Part shown: positions 1 through 12,375 of the stretch, in pieces | How the letters are laid out: every line of letters starts with the position of its first letter | How positions within the stretch are numbered: position 1 is the first letter of the stretch | Made by a program: the position numbers and the translations under genes | From: Benincasa hispida | Lineage: Eukaryota > Streptophyta > Magnoliopsida > Cucurbitales > Cucurbitaceae | NCBI RefSeq assembly: GCF_009727055.1 | Contig: NC_052351.1 | Span: 12,161,019-12,225,018, forward strand | DNA length: 64,000 nt | Reading direction: 5' to 3' | Notes under the pieces: model-generated | Database searches by the model: none | What the model was told of the DNA's origin: nothing | The model's input: only the letters and a program-made list of their open reading frames with translations

Positions 1-1284
1 AGTTTAATTATACTAATATTATTATAAACATAAATGATAACCAACTTATCATACTATATTTATAACCTATAGTTTTAATATTTCATCTCATGAAACATAT
101 AAACCATAGTTCTTTTTCTATTATATGGTACTTTATGTAATTCTCATTTACATCAATCTTCCACTAGATGTATCTCATACATCATACCGACTATATCATA
201 TATAACCAAAATACCTCTTGTCAATTTGAACATTTCAAATTAATATCAAGAACTGATCCTCAACAGAATCCAAGCTACCAAGCGAACCTCATGGACCTGT
301 AACTCGAAAGCTTCAACGATACGTGAATAACTGACTAAACTCTTTAGTCATGGGATCCACCATCCGTTAACTGCCAGGCACTCCATTAAAGAACGATAGT
401 TGAACTCTTCTTACTACAGATATATTATGTGTCCATCTTAACCAATCAGTAGTGCGACAACCTTTCACAGATCGCTCGTAAGTATAGTTGGGCCAATAAT
501 CGTTATGCCCCTTTAGTTACATCTGTCTCCTTAAGTACCATTGATCCCTCTAATGAACATAAGTCATAGTCCTACTGAGTCTTCTCTTCCAAAGAGAAGC
601 TGTAGCCACTATGTTCAAGCCCCGGAATCAGTTCTTAAGGGAGCAATCTCTCTACTTATCCCTGCTTCAGGAAAGAAGTGAATTCCATCTTGTGCATTGA
701 GTTCTCAGCTCCCAGATCAGACAAGTCCTCAAAAAAGTAGGCATGTTGAGTTGTCAATCTGGCCACTCTCACCCATACTAATCAAAGGACCACACTCAAA
801 GATGGAGTTCTCAAAACACTCAGGATTGAGGTCATGTCACCTATGGTCGTTTAGGTGAGATGCAAGTCTCTAGTATCAATGGCATTATATACAGAGTCTA
901 GTCATCTTACGGTCCAGGTCTTATACAAACTCTTTGTATAGGATAACCCCGCTCCACGTCTCCACACGAATGGTCAGGATCTACTATCTGTAGTAGTTTA
1001 CAACACTTGCAAACCTCTACAAAGCGGTTCGTATCCGTATTATCACCAAGATCAGGTATCCCACCTTAATCCTTATACTACAAACCGATTTAGGTTATCA
1101 CTTAAGGTATCAACCACTTGTATATCACATATACATGCTTAAGTTTACATAAGATAACCAAGGAGCTTTGTTTATTGGATATAAATAAATGTCAGAATTA
1201 AATAACACTTATTTTATTCATTGAACAATGTGTATCTTTACAAAAGAACGAGAATCCGGGAGAATTAGAACACTAATCCCAACA
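1..1284 (-). mobile_element. Long copia-type LTR, cut by window start
   Basis: This AT-rich block ends in CCCAACA and matches, segment by segment, the LTRs at 4101-5997 and 32029-33984. Shared landmarks are the 'gaccnngaa' region, the 'ctcactcatac' stretch and the 'gtagtttacaac' stretch. The matching LTR at 32029 has a primer-binding site on its low-coordinate side, so the family is read as minus-strand here. The left end lies outside the window, so solo LTR versus part of an element cannot be decided. No coding sequence is present. Confidence 0.7.
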
Positions 1285-1350
1285 CAGTGGTGACCATTGC
1301 CCTTCTAACACTAGCTAGATTTCGTGATCCTTCGGGTTCACTACTATGTT
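1285..1350. repeat. Gypsy-type LTR fragment with minisatellite unit, left part
   Basis: This short piece holds one copy of a ~30 bp unit (core ATCCTTCGGGTTCACTAC) that recurs at 3940-4090. It is the left part of an older LTR, cut at 1350 by insertion of the solo LTR 1351-3934. The duplicated target ATGTT is seen at 1346-1350 and 3935-3939. Confidence 0.6.
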
Positions 1351-1559
1351 TGTAAAATTCGAACCCTACTTTCCCTATTTAAATATGTTTATTGTTGAGA
1401 TTAGTAAAGTAAGAGGGTTTAATATTTAAGTTAGTTTGGAATTATGGGGAAATGGGTAAAGGGTAGAAAATGAATAAGGAAAATGCTTAAGTATGGGAAA
1501 CCTGGCTCTTAGTTATTTACTAAGCTAGCCTTGCTAAAAGAAATTTTGGCTCAGTGTTG

Positions 1560-1845
1560 GTCATGAAAATGGTGGCTGGGCATCAAGTAAGCATTAAGAA
1601 AGCATCGAGTAAGCACAAGGCAGGCATCAAGTAAATGCCATCGAGCATCGAGTATGTATGATCAAGGAAGGATCGTGCATCGAATAAGCCATCGAGCATC
1701 GAGTTTTCCATTGAGTAATTTCCAGAATATCATCGAGTATTCCATCGAGCATCGAGTTTTCTATCGAGTAATTTCCAGAATACCATCGAGTAATTATCAA
1801 AATACCATCGACTATTCCATTGAGTATCGAGCTTTTCATGAGTGA
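1560..1845. repeat. Degenerate ATCGAG tandem repeat inside solo LTR
   Basis: The region is built from variants of CCATCGAGCATCGAG, arranged in a higher-order unit of about 50-60 bp (ATCGAG block, TTTTCC, then GAGTAATTTCCAGAATA). At least two higher-order units are clear, with decayed copies on both sides. It lies upstream of the LTR's TATA box, so it occupies the U3 region. Confidence 0.75.
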
Positions 1846-1955
1846 TTAGATTTAGGCACCAACTAATTCGGATAGCTGGCATAATCTTGGGGCCCTAACT
1901 CATTAGTGAACGAGGAGCCGTGATAGAATTTAACGTAAGTGTGTGTGGCCGGCGG

Positions 1956-1963
1956 TATAAAAG
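1956..1963 (+). promoter_or_regulatory. TATA box of the solo LTR
   Basis: TATAAAAG follows a GC-rich GGCCGGCGG stretch and precedes a G+A-rich transcribed-like region. Its place about 600 bp into the LTR fits the U3/R promoter of a plus-strand LTR. Confidence 0.5.
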
Positions 1964-3934
1964 AGAATAAGAAATTCAAAAGACCACTTTGGACAATTCC
2001 TCTGAGAAAATCAAGCAATCTTGGTACCGTTGGAAAGCTCTATGAGTCTAGTTTCTGAAGACAAGCCACTGAAAGGAAGTCTCGCTGGAAGAAGGCCAAA
2101 GAATGAAGGAAGTAGCAAAGGGTTTCATTTTCGGGCGAATCCGGGCCATCAAAGAAGAATTTAAGTTCCAGGTCGAACCACATGAAATTTCAAGTTGAAA
2201 ATTTAAGGTAATGTTGTTATTACCATTAGAAGTAAGCTTGTAGAAGGAATTTTTTTAAGATAAGGTTTGGAGTTCGAGTTACATATTTTAGAAGTTAAAC
2301 CTAGAAATTGTTGAACAAACAGGCAGCTACTTGGATTGAGGCCAATGATGAAGATTTATAGCCCCAGATCAAACCACGAGGATTTTTATGCTGAAATTTT
2401 TATGTAACGTTTCTAACACAATTCTGAGTATGTTTGAAAAAGGAATTGTTTTAAAATTAGTTATGAATTTCGAGTTATTGATATTAGAATCTAAATCTAT
2501 AATTTGTTGAACGAATAGACAATTACTTGCTAAACGTGAGTTTGACACCCCAAAAATCCTAGTAAATGTGGGTGGCGTTAGAAAGGAGGTGACCATCTGA
2601 AGTTTAAGCCCTTTTAAATTCAACCAAGTACCCGACACTCTAAGGTAAGTTACAAAGAATTGAATGTGAAGGGAATAAATGTGAGCTTGGTTTAAAAAGA
2701 GTAGTCTTAAAAGGGAGACCAAGCTAGTAGCTAAATTAATATTCTTGTGTGTAGGAGCAATGCCCATTGGAGAAGCCTACCAAGCCTAAGAAAACAAGCC
2801 TAAAGACCCCTGAGTGACTAAATGTCTTCAAAACTTTATATATAAAGGATCATGCGTTCCAAATGAATTTCATGCTAAGGTTTATGTATTTTCCAAGCAA
2901 CTAAAGTTTATACATATGATTTTTTTAGATTGCATAACATTTCTTAAGTATGATGTTTCAAGCTATTTAAGTAAGTTTTACTAGTTTTAGCGCATGTCAA
3001 GGCTAAATGTTAAGTATTGTAAAAGCTAAGTGTTTATATTTCATGAAGCATGCATTTGAAATGTGACAATGCTTTTACAGTGAAAGCTAGGTAAATGGTA
3101 TGCTTAAAGCTTTATTTACACATGCTTTCTATGAATGATGTGATTCTAGTAAGTTGGATGCCGAAGGTATAGAAGGTATCCGAGGAAGTACCTGAGGTAT
3201 TGATGGTACTTAGTATACTCCACGTGCACGTAGGTAGTTCAGTATGAGAAGTCGAAGTATGGGTCTCCTGGCCACAGTTCAGTATATTGGGACCGAAGTA
3301 TAGGTCTCATTGCCACGAATAGACGTTGGGAGCTTGAGCTACGAATGCTCGTTCTCAACTAAGCTTTGTTAATATCTAGAACTGTGATGTTATGTTGTAA
3401 TGTATGATTCTACGAAAGTTGTTTGAGTTTGATTTCAGCATGTTTACATGTTTAATATGTGTGAAAGGCGTGAGATGAACTGTTTCCTATAAGTCCCTCA
3501 CTGAGCAATCAGCTCACTGTTCCCAATGTTTTTCTTTTTCCTAGGTTGCGGTCAGATTCCCCGAGGTTGAACCTCCTGTTGCTTTCCACTCAAGACTCGG
3601 CTAAGAAGGAGAAAACTTAGGTTAAAAGTTTGTAAATAACGTACACATATTATGGGAAGAGTCAGGGACTAGTGTATATGTTTTGGGACCCACTGTATCT
3701 ATTCTTGTGTTATTTTCTTGAATGTATGTTTTGTTTGTCAACTCAGAGATTGTAAATAAATTGTTGTTGCTGGTTCAGTTATAGAATATTGTGTTGGTAA
3801 GTCATAAATGCATAACAAGGCTTTAAGCAGGTTATATAGGTAAGATTGGCAGTAAGTGTTGGCGAGAAGGTCGGTAACTGCTACCATCACATCCCCTTAC
3901 GGGTTAAGAGCATAAACTAGGAGGGGGTGTGACA

Positions 3935-4100
3935 ATGTTACCGGAATCCAACGGGTTCCCTACCACATTACCGTGATCCTTCGGGTTCACTACCATGTTC
4001 GGCATTTGGATCCTTCAGATTCAGTTCCATGTTTAGCTTTGGAACCCAATGGGTTCCAACCATGTTTGTGTGCTTTCGAGCTACGGATACGAGTTAGAAT
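3935..4100. repeat. 30-bp minisatellite of the interrupted gypsy-type LTR
   Basis: Four or five imperfect units of ~30 bp follow one another, each built around 'ATCC[T/A][T/A]CGGGTTC[A/C]CTACCA' and ending near CATGTT. One further unit is at 1327-1350 across the solo LTR. The block is cut at 4100 by the next solo LTR; the duplicated target AGAAT lies at 4096-4100 and 5998-6002. Confidence 0.7.
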
Positions 4101-5997
4101 TGAAGGAACTCTTGTGAGGAGAACCTTGAGCGGAAGCAGATCGACTAAATTCTATTTATTATTGAATACAGAGTTTACAATAAAGATACAACAAAATATG
4201 CATTTACAATTAAATTACAACATGCTTTTACACGAAAATAGGTTTCAAGAAACCTCACCTTTGAAGAACCTTTCTTCGCGTTTCCCTTGAACAGTCACGA
4301 ACTTCTTGAAGACCTTCTTCAAGATATATCTCGAACCAAAACTGGACACTACCACAATGCTACCTTTGTATTCTGAGGGTGAGAACCTAGGAGTGGTGGG
4401 GTCTGACTATTTTGGTTAGGAGGGAAAAGTTTAATCTAAAGGAAGAAAAAGAAGACACAGAACACTTTTGTCTTTTCTTTCTCTCAATCGTCCAACACAC
4501 TGGCAAAACGTAGAGAAAGAAGAAAAACAAATTTTCTTTTATTTCACATGCCATAAAAACATAACCACCCCACTAATGTAGATGGAGAGAAAAGATGGGG
4601 AAGGGAGTTGTAACTCCCTTCAATATTATTAAAATAATAATAATATAATATAAATAAATATGATAACTAACGTATCATATTATATTTATATTAAATTATT
4701 TGTTATATTAAATATAACAAATAACCTATAATTTTAATATTGTATCACATACAATATAAGCTATAGTTTCTTTTCTCTATTATATGACATTTAATATAAA
4801 TCACATTTCCTCACATTAAGCTATAATATATCAAATACATTATGATAATTATATCATATATAATTAAATCCCTCTATTAATTTGAACAATTCAAATTAAT
4901 CCAAAAACTGATTCTCAACTAAATCTTTTTGAGCTACCAAGGGGCCTTATGGACCTGTAGCTTGAAGCTCTAACGGTACATGAATAATTAATTAAACTCT
5001 TTAATTACATTATTCACCATCCGTATACTATCGGGCACCCAATAAAGACCGTAAGCTGCAATTTTTGCACTGCAGATATATTTATGTGTCCATTGGATAT
5101 AACCAATCAATACTATGATGACCCTTCACAAATTACTCGAAAGTACAACTAGGCTAAATTACCGTTTTGGCCCTGTAGTTACATCTAACTTCTTAAGTAC
5201 CACTGATCCCTTTAATGAACAATAGATCATAGTCCCACTATGACTTAAACCCCTCTCGGGCTAGGAGAGGGTGTGGCGCCACATTGTTCAAGACCCAGAA
5301 TCAGCCCTTAAGAGAGCAATTTATCTACTTACTTCTGCTTCGGGGAAGGAATGGATTTCATCTTGTGTAGCTGTGTTCCCAACTCTCAAATCAGACGAAT
5401 CCCCAAAATGGTAGGCTTGTTGAATCAGCGATCTAGCCACTCTCACTCATACAAATCAAAGGACTGCCCTCATATGCAGGAGTTCAGACCTCACTCAGGA
5501 TTTAGGTCATGTTACCTATGGTCATCCTGGTGAAATGTAAGCCTCTATTAAGAACGGCATTATATAATGAGACTATACATTTCGTGGTTCGGTCTTATAC
5601 AAACTTCTTTGTATATAATATCCCTGCTCACATGTCTAATACATAAATGACCAGAATCAGATGATTTGTAGCACTTTACAACAATTGTAATACCTACAAA
5701 GCGGGTCATACTCGTAGTGTCACAGGATAAGGTACCACTCAGCCTTATCCATCTACTACAGACCATTTAGGTTATCACTTAAATATGATCCACCCATATG
5801 TCGCCACATACATGTTTAAGTTACAAAGATAACCTTGGATGTTAGTTTATTGGTTTGTAGTTAATGCAATTAAAATATCACATATTTTATAGACAATCAA
5901 TAAAATATTATATATTTTATTAAATACAAAATGAGTTTGTTCATACAATGTTTACAAACTACAGGATCCTACGAGATTTAGGGTATCAACCCCAACA
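4101..5997 (-). mobile_element. 1.9 kb solo LTR (copia-type) with 5-bp target duplication
   Basis: The block begins TGAAGGAACT and ends CCCCAACA, and is flanked by the perfect duplication AGAAT (4096-4100 and 5998-6002). The sequence is homologous throughout to the LTRs at 1-1284 and 32029-33984, and in inverse orientation to 52885-54560. No internal retroelement sequence adjoins it, so it is a solo LTR. Orientation is taken from the 32029 copy, whose primer-binding site is visible. Short reading frames within it have no support. Confidence 0.8.
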
Positions 5998-6560
5998 AGA
6001 ATGGGTTTAATTGTTCGCTTGAGGACCATATATGTTTTTATGTTTCCAGGTGTTCATGATTTTTTTTTTTTTTTTTTTGATGAATTTCGTATACTTGTCC
6101 CACTAATATGCATGCATTGCAGATATGTATGCATAGACTAACCCCAATAAGGAGGTTACTTACTGAGTATTTTTACTCATTCTTTATTATGTTACAATTT
6201 TCAGGTAGGGGTAAAGACACATCAGCAAATGACAGGAGGAATCCGTGATCGTGTCATTGGGACTAGTCAGATGCTTCCACTCATGTTTCCATGTTTTCAT
6301 GTTTTAAATCTCAGTTTTGCCATTGAATTCAAAAACTTTTAATTTTAGCACTGTTGGATGTTTTAGATAAAAATTTTCAGTATTGCTTTATATTTTTTTA
6401 AGAGTACTCTGATCAAAGATTTTCAGTTATATAGATTTAAAAAATTATTTATTTTATAAAATTTATTTGATTTTAGTCAAATTATAAAAAGAGTCGTCTA
6501 AGATGTATGCATGCATGTAGTAAAGGTCTAGTACAAGTCCTAGAAAGTCGGGTCGTTACA
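5998..6560. mobile_element. Right part of the interrupted gypsy-type LTR
   Basis: After the duplicated AGAAT the older LTR resumes. It contains a TTACTGAGTATTTTTACTCA palindrome, a TTTCAGGTAGGGGTAAAGAC segment and a terminal GTCGGGTCGTTACA, features I associate with plant gypsy LTRs. Together with 1285-1350 and 3935-4100 it forms one LTR broken by two solo LTRs. The right terminus at 6560 is inferred from the terminal CA. Confidence 0.55.
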
Positions 6561-8899
6561 AAAAGAACCACTAGGAGAGAGATGACCAATCTCTGAGGTT
6601 TTATTATACAGACAACTCTCATCATGATATTTAATTAAAGAATTATCTTTTACTTAATTGGCCTAATAAAATGATAAGCTAAAAGATAAAATAACAATAA
6701 TGCACATAAGTCACATTAATGATATCAAGTTTAAATAAAATTTAACAATTAATCATGACTTAATTTTTTTAAAAAAAGAAAATTATTGCTTAATTGGTGT
6801 TAAAAGAAAGAGTTAACTAGACAAATAGCTAAATTTAAACATGGGTTTTGAAAAAATAGACAACCGAGCCCAAGTAAAAGATTACAGTAAGATATCCCAA
6901 CTTCTAAGCAAAAGAAATAAAGGAATATTCAGGTAAATAACCGTAATTATACTATCATTTCGAGAAACAACAAACCACAAAATTCTTTTAAAATATAGTA
7001 AACTGTGTGTCTCACATGTGGGTCGATTTTTCGTTAATCTTAAAATACTCTCACCAACCTTTTTAACAACACTATAATTAATTATGCATCTTTTTTTAAT
7101 TACGTTGTAATTAATTTATCAAATTTATAATATGGACTCTATTTTCCTTTGAGATTTTTACCAGAAACTAAGTGCCTATTTCCATGAGAAAAATCTGACA
7201 TAAAATTTATAATTTAATTTTAAAACAATTGAAATTTGTATCTCAACGATCTTCTATCTTAAAAATTGTTTTGAAATTTTCTAAATCCTTACCTAAACGG
7301 ACTTTTTATATTTATATTATGCTCTCTCTTAATCTAATTAAATCATATGTTTTTAAATTATTTCTATGATTATCTTATTTTGGATTTTCAAATCTTATAT
7401 TATATTAGTTTTTCTAACTAACTTTTTATATTTATATTAGATTTTTTATTATCATAACTAAACCATATGTTTTTTTTAATTGTTTTTATGATTATCTTTA
7501 TTATAAACTTGTTTTATGAAATGTCAGAAAACATCTCATTTTCATTAATTAGTCTTATTTTAGAATTTTAATATTATTTTTTGTTTTAAAAAATCCGTTG
7601 GGAAGAATAGCAAAACAGAAATTTTATCAAATTTATAGCAAATACACTCTCACATGTGTTCCTACTTTTCTTTAACCCTAAAATGCTTTCATCTGGTTTT
7701 AAGTTACATTACAACTAATTCTACCATTTGCAGATTTTTTAGCATGAATCTCGAAATTATCTCCCTACACTTTTCAAATTTTAAAAATCGAATGTGATGT
7801 TTTTTCAATTATTATATTTGATTTTATCTTCAATTTCAAATTTTATTTTATCTAATTTTTCAATTTTCATCTTTTTTTTTTTACTGATTTTATTTTTTTT
7901 TCTCAATCAACCACAAGTCTACTTTGGATGCTTGACTTAATTGATCAAATCCACTAGTACATAGATGAAAGGCTTGACTTAATCGACCATCGACCAAAAG
8001 TTCAAGTCACAAAGTCTTTTCTCTTCCGGAGTGATTCCTATCGAACTATTGTGGAAAGGTAGGCTAAGCATATGGACGATGTTGGTATTAACGAGTTTAC
8101 TTTGGAGGTCTTAAATCCACCGTGACAAATTCGATCAAGGAAGGATGTAGTGTCGAATATTGTTTGTTTCTCTTCTGTTCATGATATCTCCATCATTGAC
8201 ATCAACACCACACTATAATTGGTTAGTAATTTCAATTGAGGATTTTTAATTGGGATTTTCATACTCAAATCTAAATTGGTTTCTTTCTTAATGAATGCAA
8301 TTATTTAGTTAAAGTTTTTATCAATCCAGTCCTCACTTTTTAAATTGATAATTTGGGTCTAGAACAATAAAAAGTATTGTTACAAAATTTTGGGAAGTTC
8401 AAAAGCGATTTAGATGGTTTGGTTAATTGATTTTCAATTGAAGTATATTTGTTTTTAAGTTTAGTGTATTTGTTGGGTGTAATTTGGAGATTAATTACAG
8501 TGTATTTGTAGGTCACAGAAATATCTCATTGGAAGTATTACAAAAAACTTTCATGAGATATTTTATGACTACAAAACCCTCATCCGAGTTACAATGTAAC
8601 TAATTTTTTTCTTTGCAGGTTTCTTTTATTGTACATCTTTATTTTTTCCTAAAATATCTCCCCTATTTTAAATAATAAAATTATATTGTTATTTTTTTTT
8701 TCAAATATCAAAATTAAATCAATTTTTTTCAGATATCATTTTATTTATTTGTTTTGATTTTTTAAAAATTATTTTTCAACTTATTTTATGTTTTTGCATT
8801 TTGATTTTTTAATTAGTTTGCAAAATTTATACAATCAAATATCAGATTTTTTTAATTAGTTTGAAAATTTTAGAGTGAAGAGTGAAGACATACCAACAT
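6561..8899. other. AT-rich intergenic DNA, no gene seen
   Basis: No open frame with protein-like composition, splice-ready exon or RNA gene was recognised. Three weakly similar passages (near 7010-7140, 7630-7760 and 8570-8660) share 'tcacatgtg', 'ttacnntgtaattaat' and 'cttnnatnttttt' stretches, so part of it is an old dispersed repeat. Confidence 0.5.
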
Positions 8900-8912
8900 T
8901 TAAAGTAGTAAA

Positions 8913-9260
8913 GTGAAGAAAATTATGGTTGTAATGATAGATTCAAAGACAGTGATTCTATTCACGACAGCACCGTTGTTAGGGATTGAGGTCGGCAATG
9001 GAGCCTTTGTCGGAGGAGTTGAGATAGAAGAAGATGGAATTGGAGTTATCACTAGTGGTTCCGAAGTAGCAATAAATGAGGTCGATGGAGAAGGAGCCGA
9101 AATCGAAGCTAGTGGTGAAGTATTTATGGAAGGAGAAGGAGCCACGCCCTACAGAGCAAGAGATGAAGACATAATTGAAGTCGAAGGTGTCGCCACGGTT
9201 GGTGGTGGAGCTGATTTCAAAGAGAAAAATGGCGGCAACTTAGTTTGGAGGAGAGGTTAG
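8913..9260 (+). other. GC-richer open stretch, coding status doubtful
   Basis: A 115-codon plus-strand frame rich in Gly, Val, Glu and Ala overlaps an 81-codon minus-strand frame rich in Ser, Pro and Thr. The block is clearly more GC-rich than its surroundings and is open on both strands over about 230 bp, which can come from composition alone. I recognise no domain. The minus frame resembles low-complexity Pro/Ser cell-wall-type sequence but its hydrophobic end is C-terminal. It may be a captured gene fragment in a repeat. Confidence 0.2.
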
Positions 9261-11286
9261 TGTGGTGCTCAGAGTCTAGCAAACCAATAGTCTCTAGATA
9301 TTTGTTTTAATTACACTGTAATTACGAGTATTTTTTAATAAGTCAATTGCAATCTCATGGTTGGGGTAGTTTAGACTTTTATAAATTCATTTATTTTTAC
9401 TTCGCCATTTTTACAAATGAAATATTGATTTGTTATTTTTATAAAAGAAAAGTTAAAATCTATTCTTCTTCTTGTTAACCCGAAATAGAAATAAAATTTG
9501 ATGGCCTTGAGATGGCCCAAATTGTCCGACGACAGTATCAGGCCCATTTCAATTATTTTGGCCCATCCATGTGTGTTGGACTAAGAAGCACAAATTGGGC
9601 TTTCCGTTGATGGTAAAGCCGTTGGTTAAGAGATTTGAGAAGTTTTGGTGGCTTTTTTTTAGGCTGAATTAAATATTTAGTCATATAAAGTTAAATTTTC
9701 GTTTTTATTGTTTAAGTTAAGAATTTTAATCTTATAGCTTTGTAGAACTTATTAATATTATCTATAGTTTAATAAAACTCTCGTAAATAATCTATTCATG
9801 ACAATTTATCATCTCATAGAGCTGCATTTTAACTTTTAAATCATAGAAGGTAATTTATTACTTGGAACCAAATTTATTTTTTAACCTCTTTTACCTTTAA
9901 ATGGAAAAATGTGAAACTTGTTAGATATCTCAAACATGTTCAACAAAACTCTCATCCATAAATTTTGCAAATTTGTCTTTTCCATTTTTGCCATCTTTAC
10001 CCAACATAGTTCTGTATTAAAAAAAATTCCAACATTTTATCAACCATACACCTCACAATACACAACAAATCTTTGTTGATTCTGATTCCAAATCTTAAAA
10101 TACTTTTAAAAAAATATTCTCTAAAATCATTCATACATATATAAATAATTACATCCAAATCCAAACTCGAAGTTAAGTCAATTAAAACTTTTCGACGACT
10201 TTTAAATACCACTACTTATCATCTATCTTTTTATTATTAAATTCAAATACAATATTAGGAATGAAACAAGATTGGAACCTAATCTCTTGGTTGATTGCGT
10301 ATATTTTAAATAAGATCATCTACTTACCATGATCTAAATCTTGAATAAAGTTTCTATAACTTGATTCAAAGCATGTAATTTAGTAATCACAATTTATTTT
10401 TAAGACATGGCATATACCATTCCCATTATCAAATCAATAATTTTCAAATGCTTGAGTACCCAAATAAATTTAGCTTAAATTTTGTACATAAATATCATCA
10501 TGATAATGGAATGGAATCCACACACCATGTTACATAATCCATTTTCCTCCAATTAAATCTATAGGCTATATAGTATAGTGTAGTATCATTTAAGATATAG
10601 CAATATAATATTAAAAAAAAACATTGATCTTAAAAAAACATATAATAGAAGAAAAACGTGGTTAATCAGAAGAAAGAAGATGTAAAATATTAGGTTTAAT
10701 AATATTAATTGCAGTTGGTGGTAATTCAAGTGGGAATTGGAACAAATTCTGCTTCTAATTGTTGGAGGGGGAAAGGTGATTAAAAGACGTAGAATGTGAT
10801 TCTAGGCTGCGAACAATGGAACGACAATCATGATTTAGATCTAGTTTAAGATTGTTGTGGTTTTAAAACATAAAATAATGTTGGTTAAATTTTAATGTTA
10901 AATTTTAAAAAAATAGTTAATTGTGTTTGCTAAATTAATATTTAATTTGTGTGGTTTAGTTATATGGAACATATTAGACTTATTATTTTCCTGTTGATTT
11001 TTCTTTTTTGACAAAAATTTCCTGTTGATATTTTATTTTATAATTTCTTATAATATAATTGGATAAAAATTTCAATAATCTGTTTTGAAAGAAAAATTGC
11101 AACCAATTTTGTTTAACTGACACTTTTTAAAACAAAAGTTTAAGAAAATAGTTAATATAAAAAATTGAATCAATCAAAATTATATATATATATATATATG
11201 ATGGTAAAAAAGTATATTAATATGGATCGATGAATTTGAGATTTACAAACAGTTGGCGAAAAAGAAAGATTTCTTAAGAAAACTAA
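9261..11286. other. AT-rich intergenic DNA, no gene seen
   Basis: No supported gene was found. The 9660-9830 passage resembles the 'ttagtc...ataaagtt' type of degraded MITE seen again at 11925-12375. Confidence 0.5.
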
Positions 11287-11480
11287 GAGTCGGTTTGAAT
11301 TGATTGGAAAAAAAAATGATTTTCAAAAAAATGATTTTTATTTAAATATTTTTTTATAAATTTGATTAAAATATATTTGAAAAACTCTTTTAAGTAGTTG
11401 TCAAATACTCTCATTTCTTTTCAAATGATTTATTTTTTAAATTAAATATTTAAAAAAGTATTTCAAACATACCCTAGATC
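11287..11480. mobile_element. Possible small MITE with GTTTGAA ends
   Basis: The left end GAGTCGGTTTGAATTG and the inverse of the right end (CTAGGGTATGTTTGAAATAC) share an AG-GT--GTTTGAA core. The interior is AT-rich with no coding capacity. Ends and target duplication are not certain. Confidence 0.3.
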
Positions 11481-11924
11481 TAAAAATTTAAAAATGGTTA
11501 TCCATCCACTTTTGCACCTTAAAATAAATTAAAAACTAACTTTTTATTAACTTTTAGTATATTAATAAATAACAATTAAAATTATCACAGAATTGCTTTT
11601 TATGCTCACAAACATAATCTCAAAACATGACTTTAGTTGATAAAAGAGAAATACCCATCTTGGATTTCAATTTTATTGCTTCCAAATGCTTTTAATCTGA
11701 TATTTAAAATATAAAAGGAAAAAAAAAATTTGATTCTTCCAGTTGTGGGTGGGGGTGGAGATTGAGGAGGAGGAAAAGTTATCCTCAAAACAAAGGATTA
11801 TATCAATGGGGATGATATCAAAATTTCAATTTTACGAATATACTAATAAAATATTTTTATCTATAGATATTTCTATAAGTCATGAAATTTATAAATTTTA
11901 GATTTTCCTAAACTTTCAATAAGT

Positions 11925-12375
11925 AATAATTTAGTCCGTAAATCTTTGTTGATAATGATTAGTCTTATGCTTTCAAATTTGTAATAGTTTAGTTCTTAAA
12001 CTTTAATAAGCAACAAGTTAATAACTATATTTTGAAAATGGTAATAATTTAGTCTTTATTATGGAAAATCTCTTTAAAATTCAGTGTTCAGTTTTATGAT
12101 GTAACACCTAGTTTTTATAGTTTGTAAATAAATAAATCTAATTTTCGATCAATTTAACAATCTACATATATAAAAAATTTTATTAAATTTTAAAAATATT
12201 TTTTACATAAAGGCTATTCCTTACAAATTGTGAAGTATAGGAATTAAAGTATTACTTATCAAAGTTTAAGGATTAAATCGTTCTAAATTTAAAAATACAG
12301 GGACTAAATCGTTACTAACAAAAAATTAGGGAGTAAATTATTACTTTAATGAAAGTTGAAAGATTAAAAGTGATT
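11925..12375. mobile_element. Inverted-repeat MITE-like element
   Basis: The left arm has repeated 'taataatttagtc' units and the right arm repeated 'gactaaatcgttact' units, so the two halves are inverse-complementary over much of their length. The interior holds no gene. This structure is typical of fold-back MITEs; superfamily is not determined. Confidence 0.5.

Larger units (their letters stand above)
1351..3934 (+). mobile_element. 2.6 kb solo LTR (gypsy-type) with 5-bp target duplication
   Basis: The block starts TGTAAAATTC and ends GGGTGTGACA, so it has TG...CA termini. It is flanked by the perfect direct repeat ATGTT (1346-1350 and 3935-3939). A TATA box (TATAAAAG, 1956-1963) on the plus strand fits a U3 promoter. 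No primer-binding site, polypurine tract or gag/pol lies beside it, so it reads as a solo LTR left by recombination between two LTRs. The gypsy assignment rests on the GTGTGACA end and the large size and is inference. Short reading frames inside it come from a tandem repeat and are not genes. Confidence 0.75.

Noticed and set aside
1627..1845. Overlapping 60-70 codon frames on both strands
   Set aside because: They arise from the ATCGAG tandem repeat inside a solo LTR; the peptide is itself repetitive and has no domain.
2369..2767. 132-codon minus-strand frame
   Set aside because: It lies wholly inside the 2.6 kb solo LTR, antisense to its promoter, with AT-driven composition and no recognisable motif.
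3973..4290. 105-codon plus-strand frame
   Set aside because: It spans the minisatellite and the junction with a younger solo LTR, so it is a chance frame across an insertion boundary.
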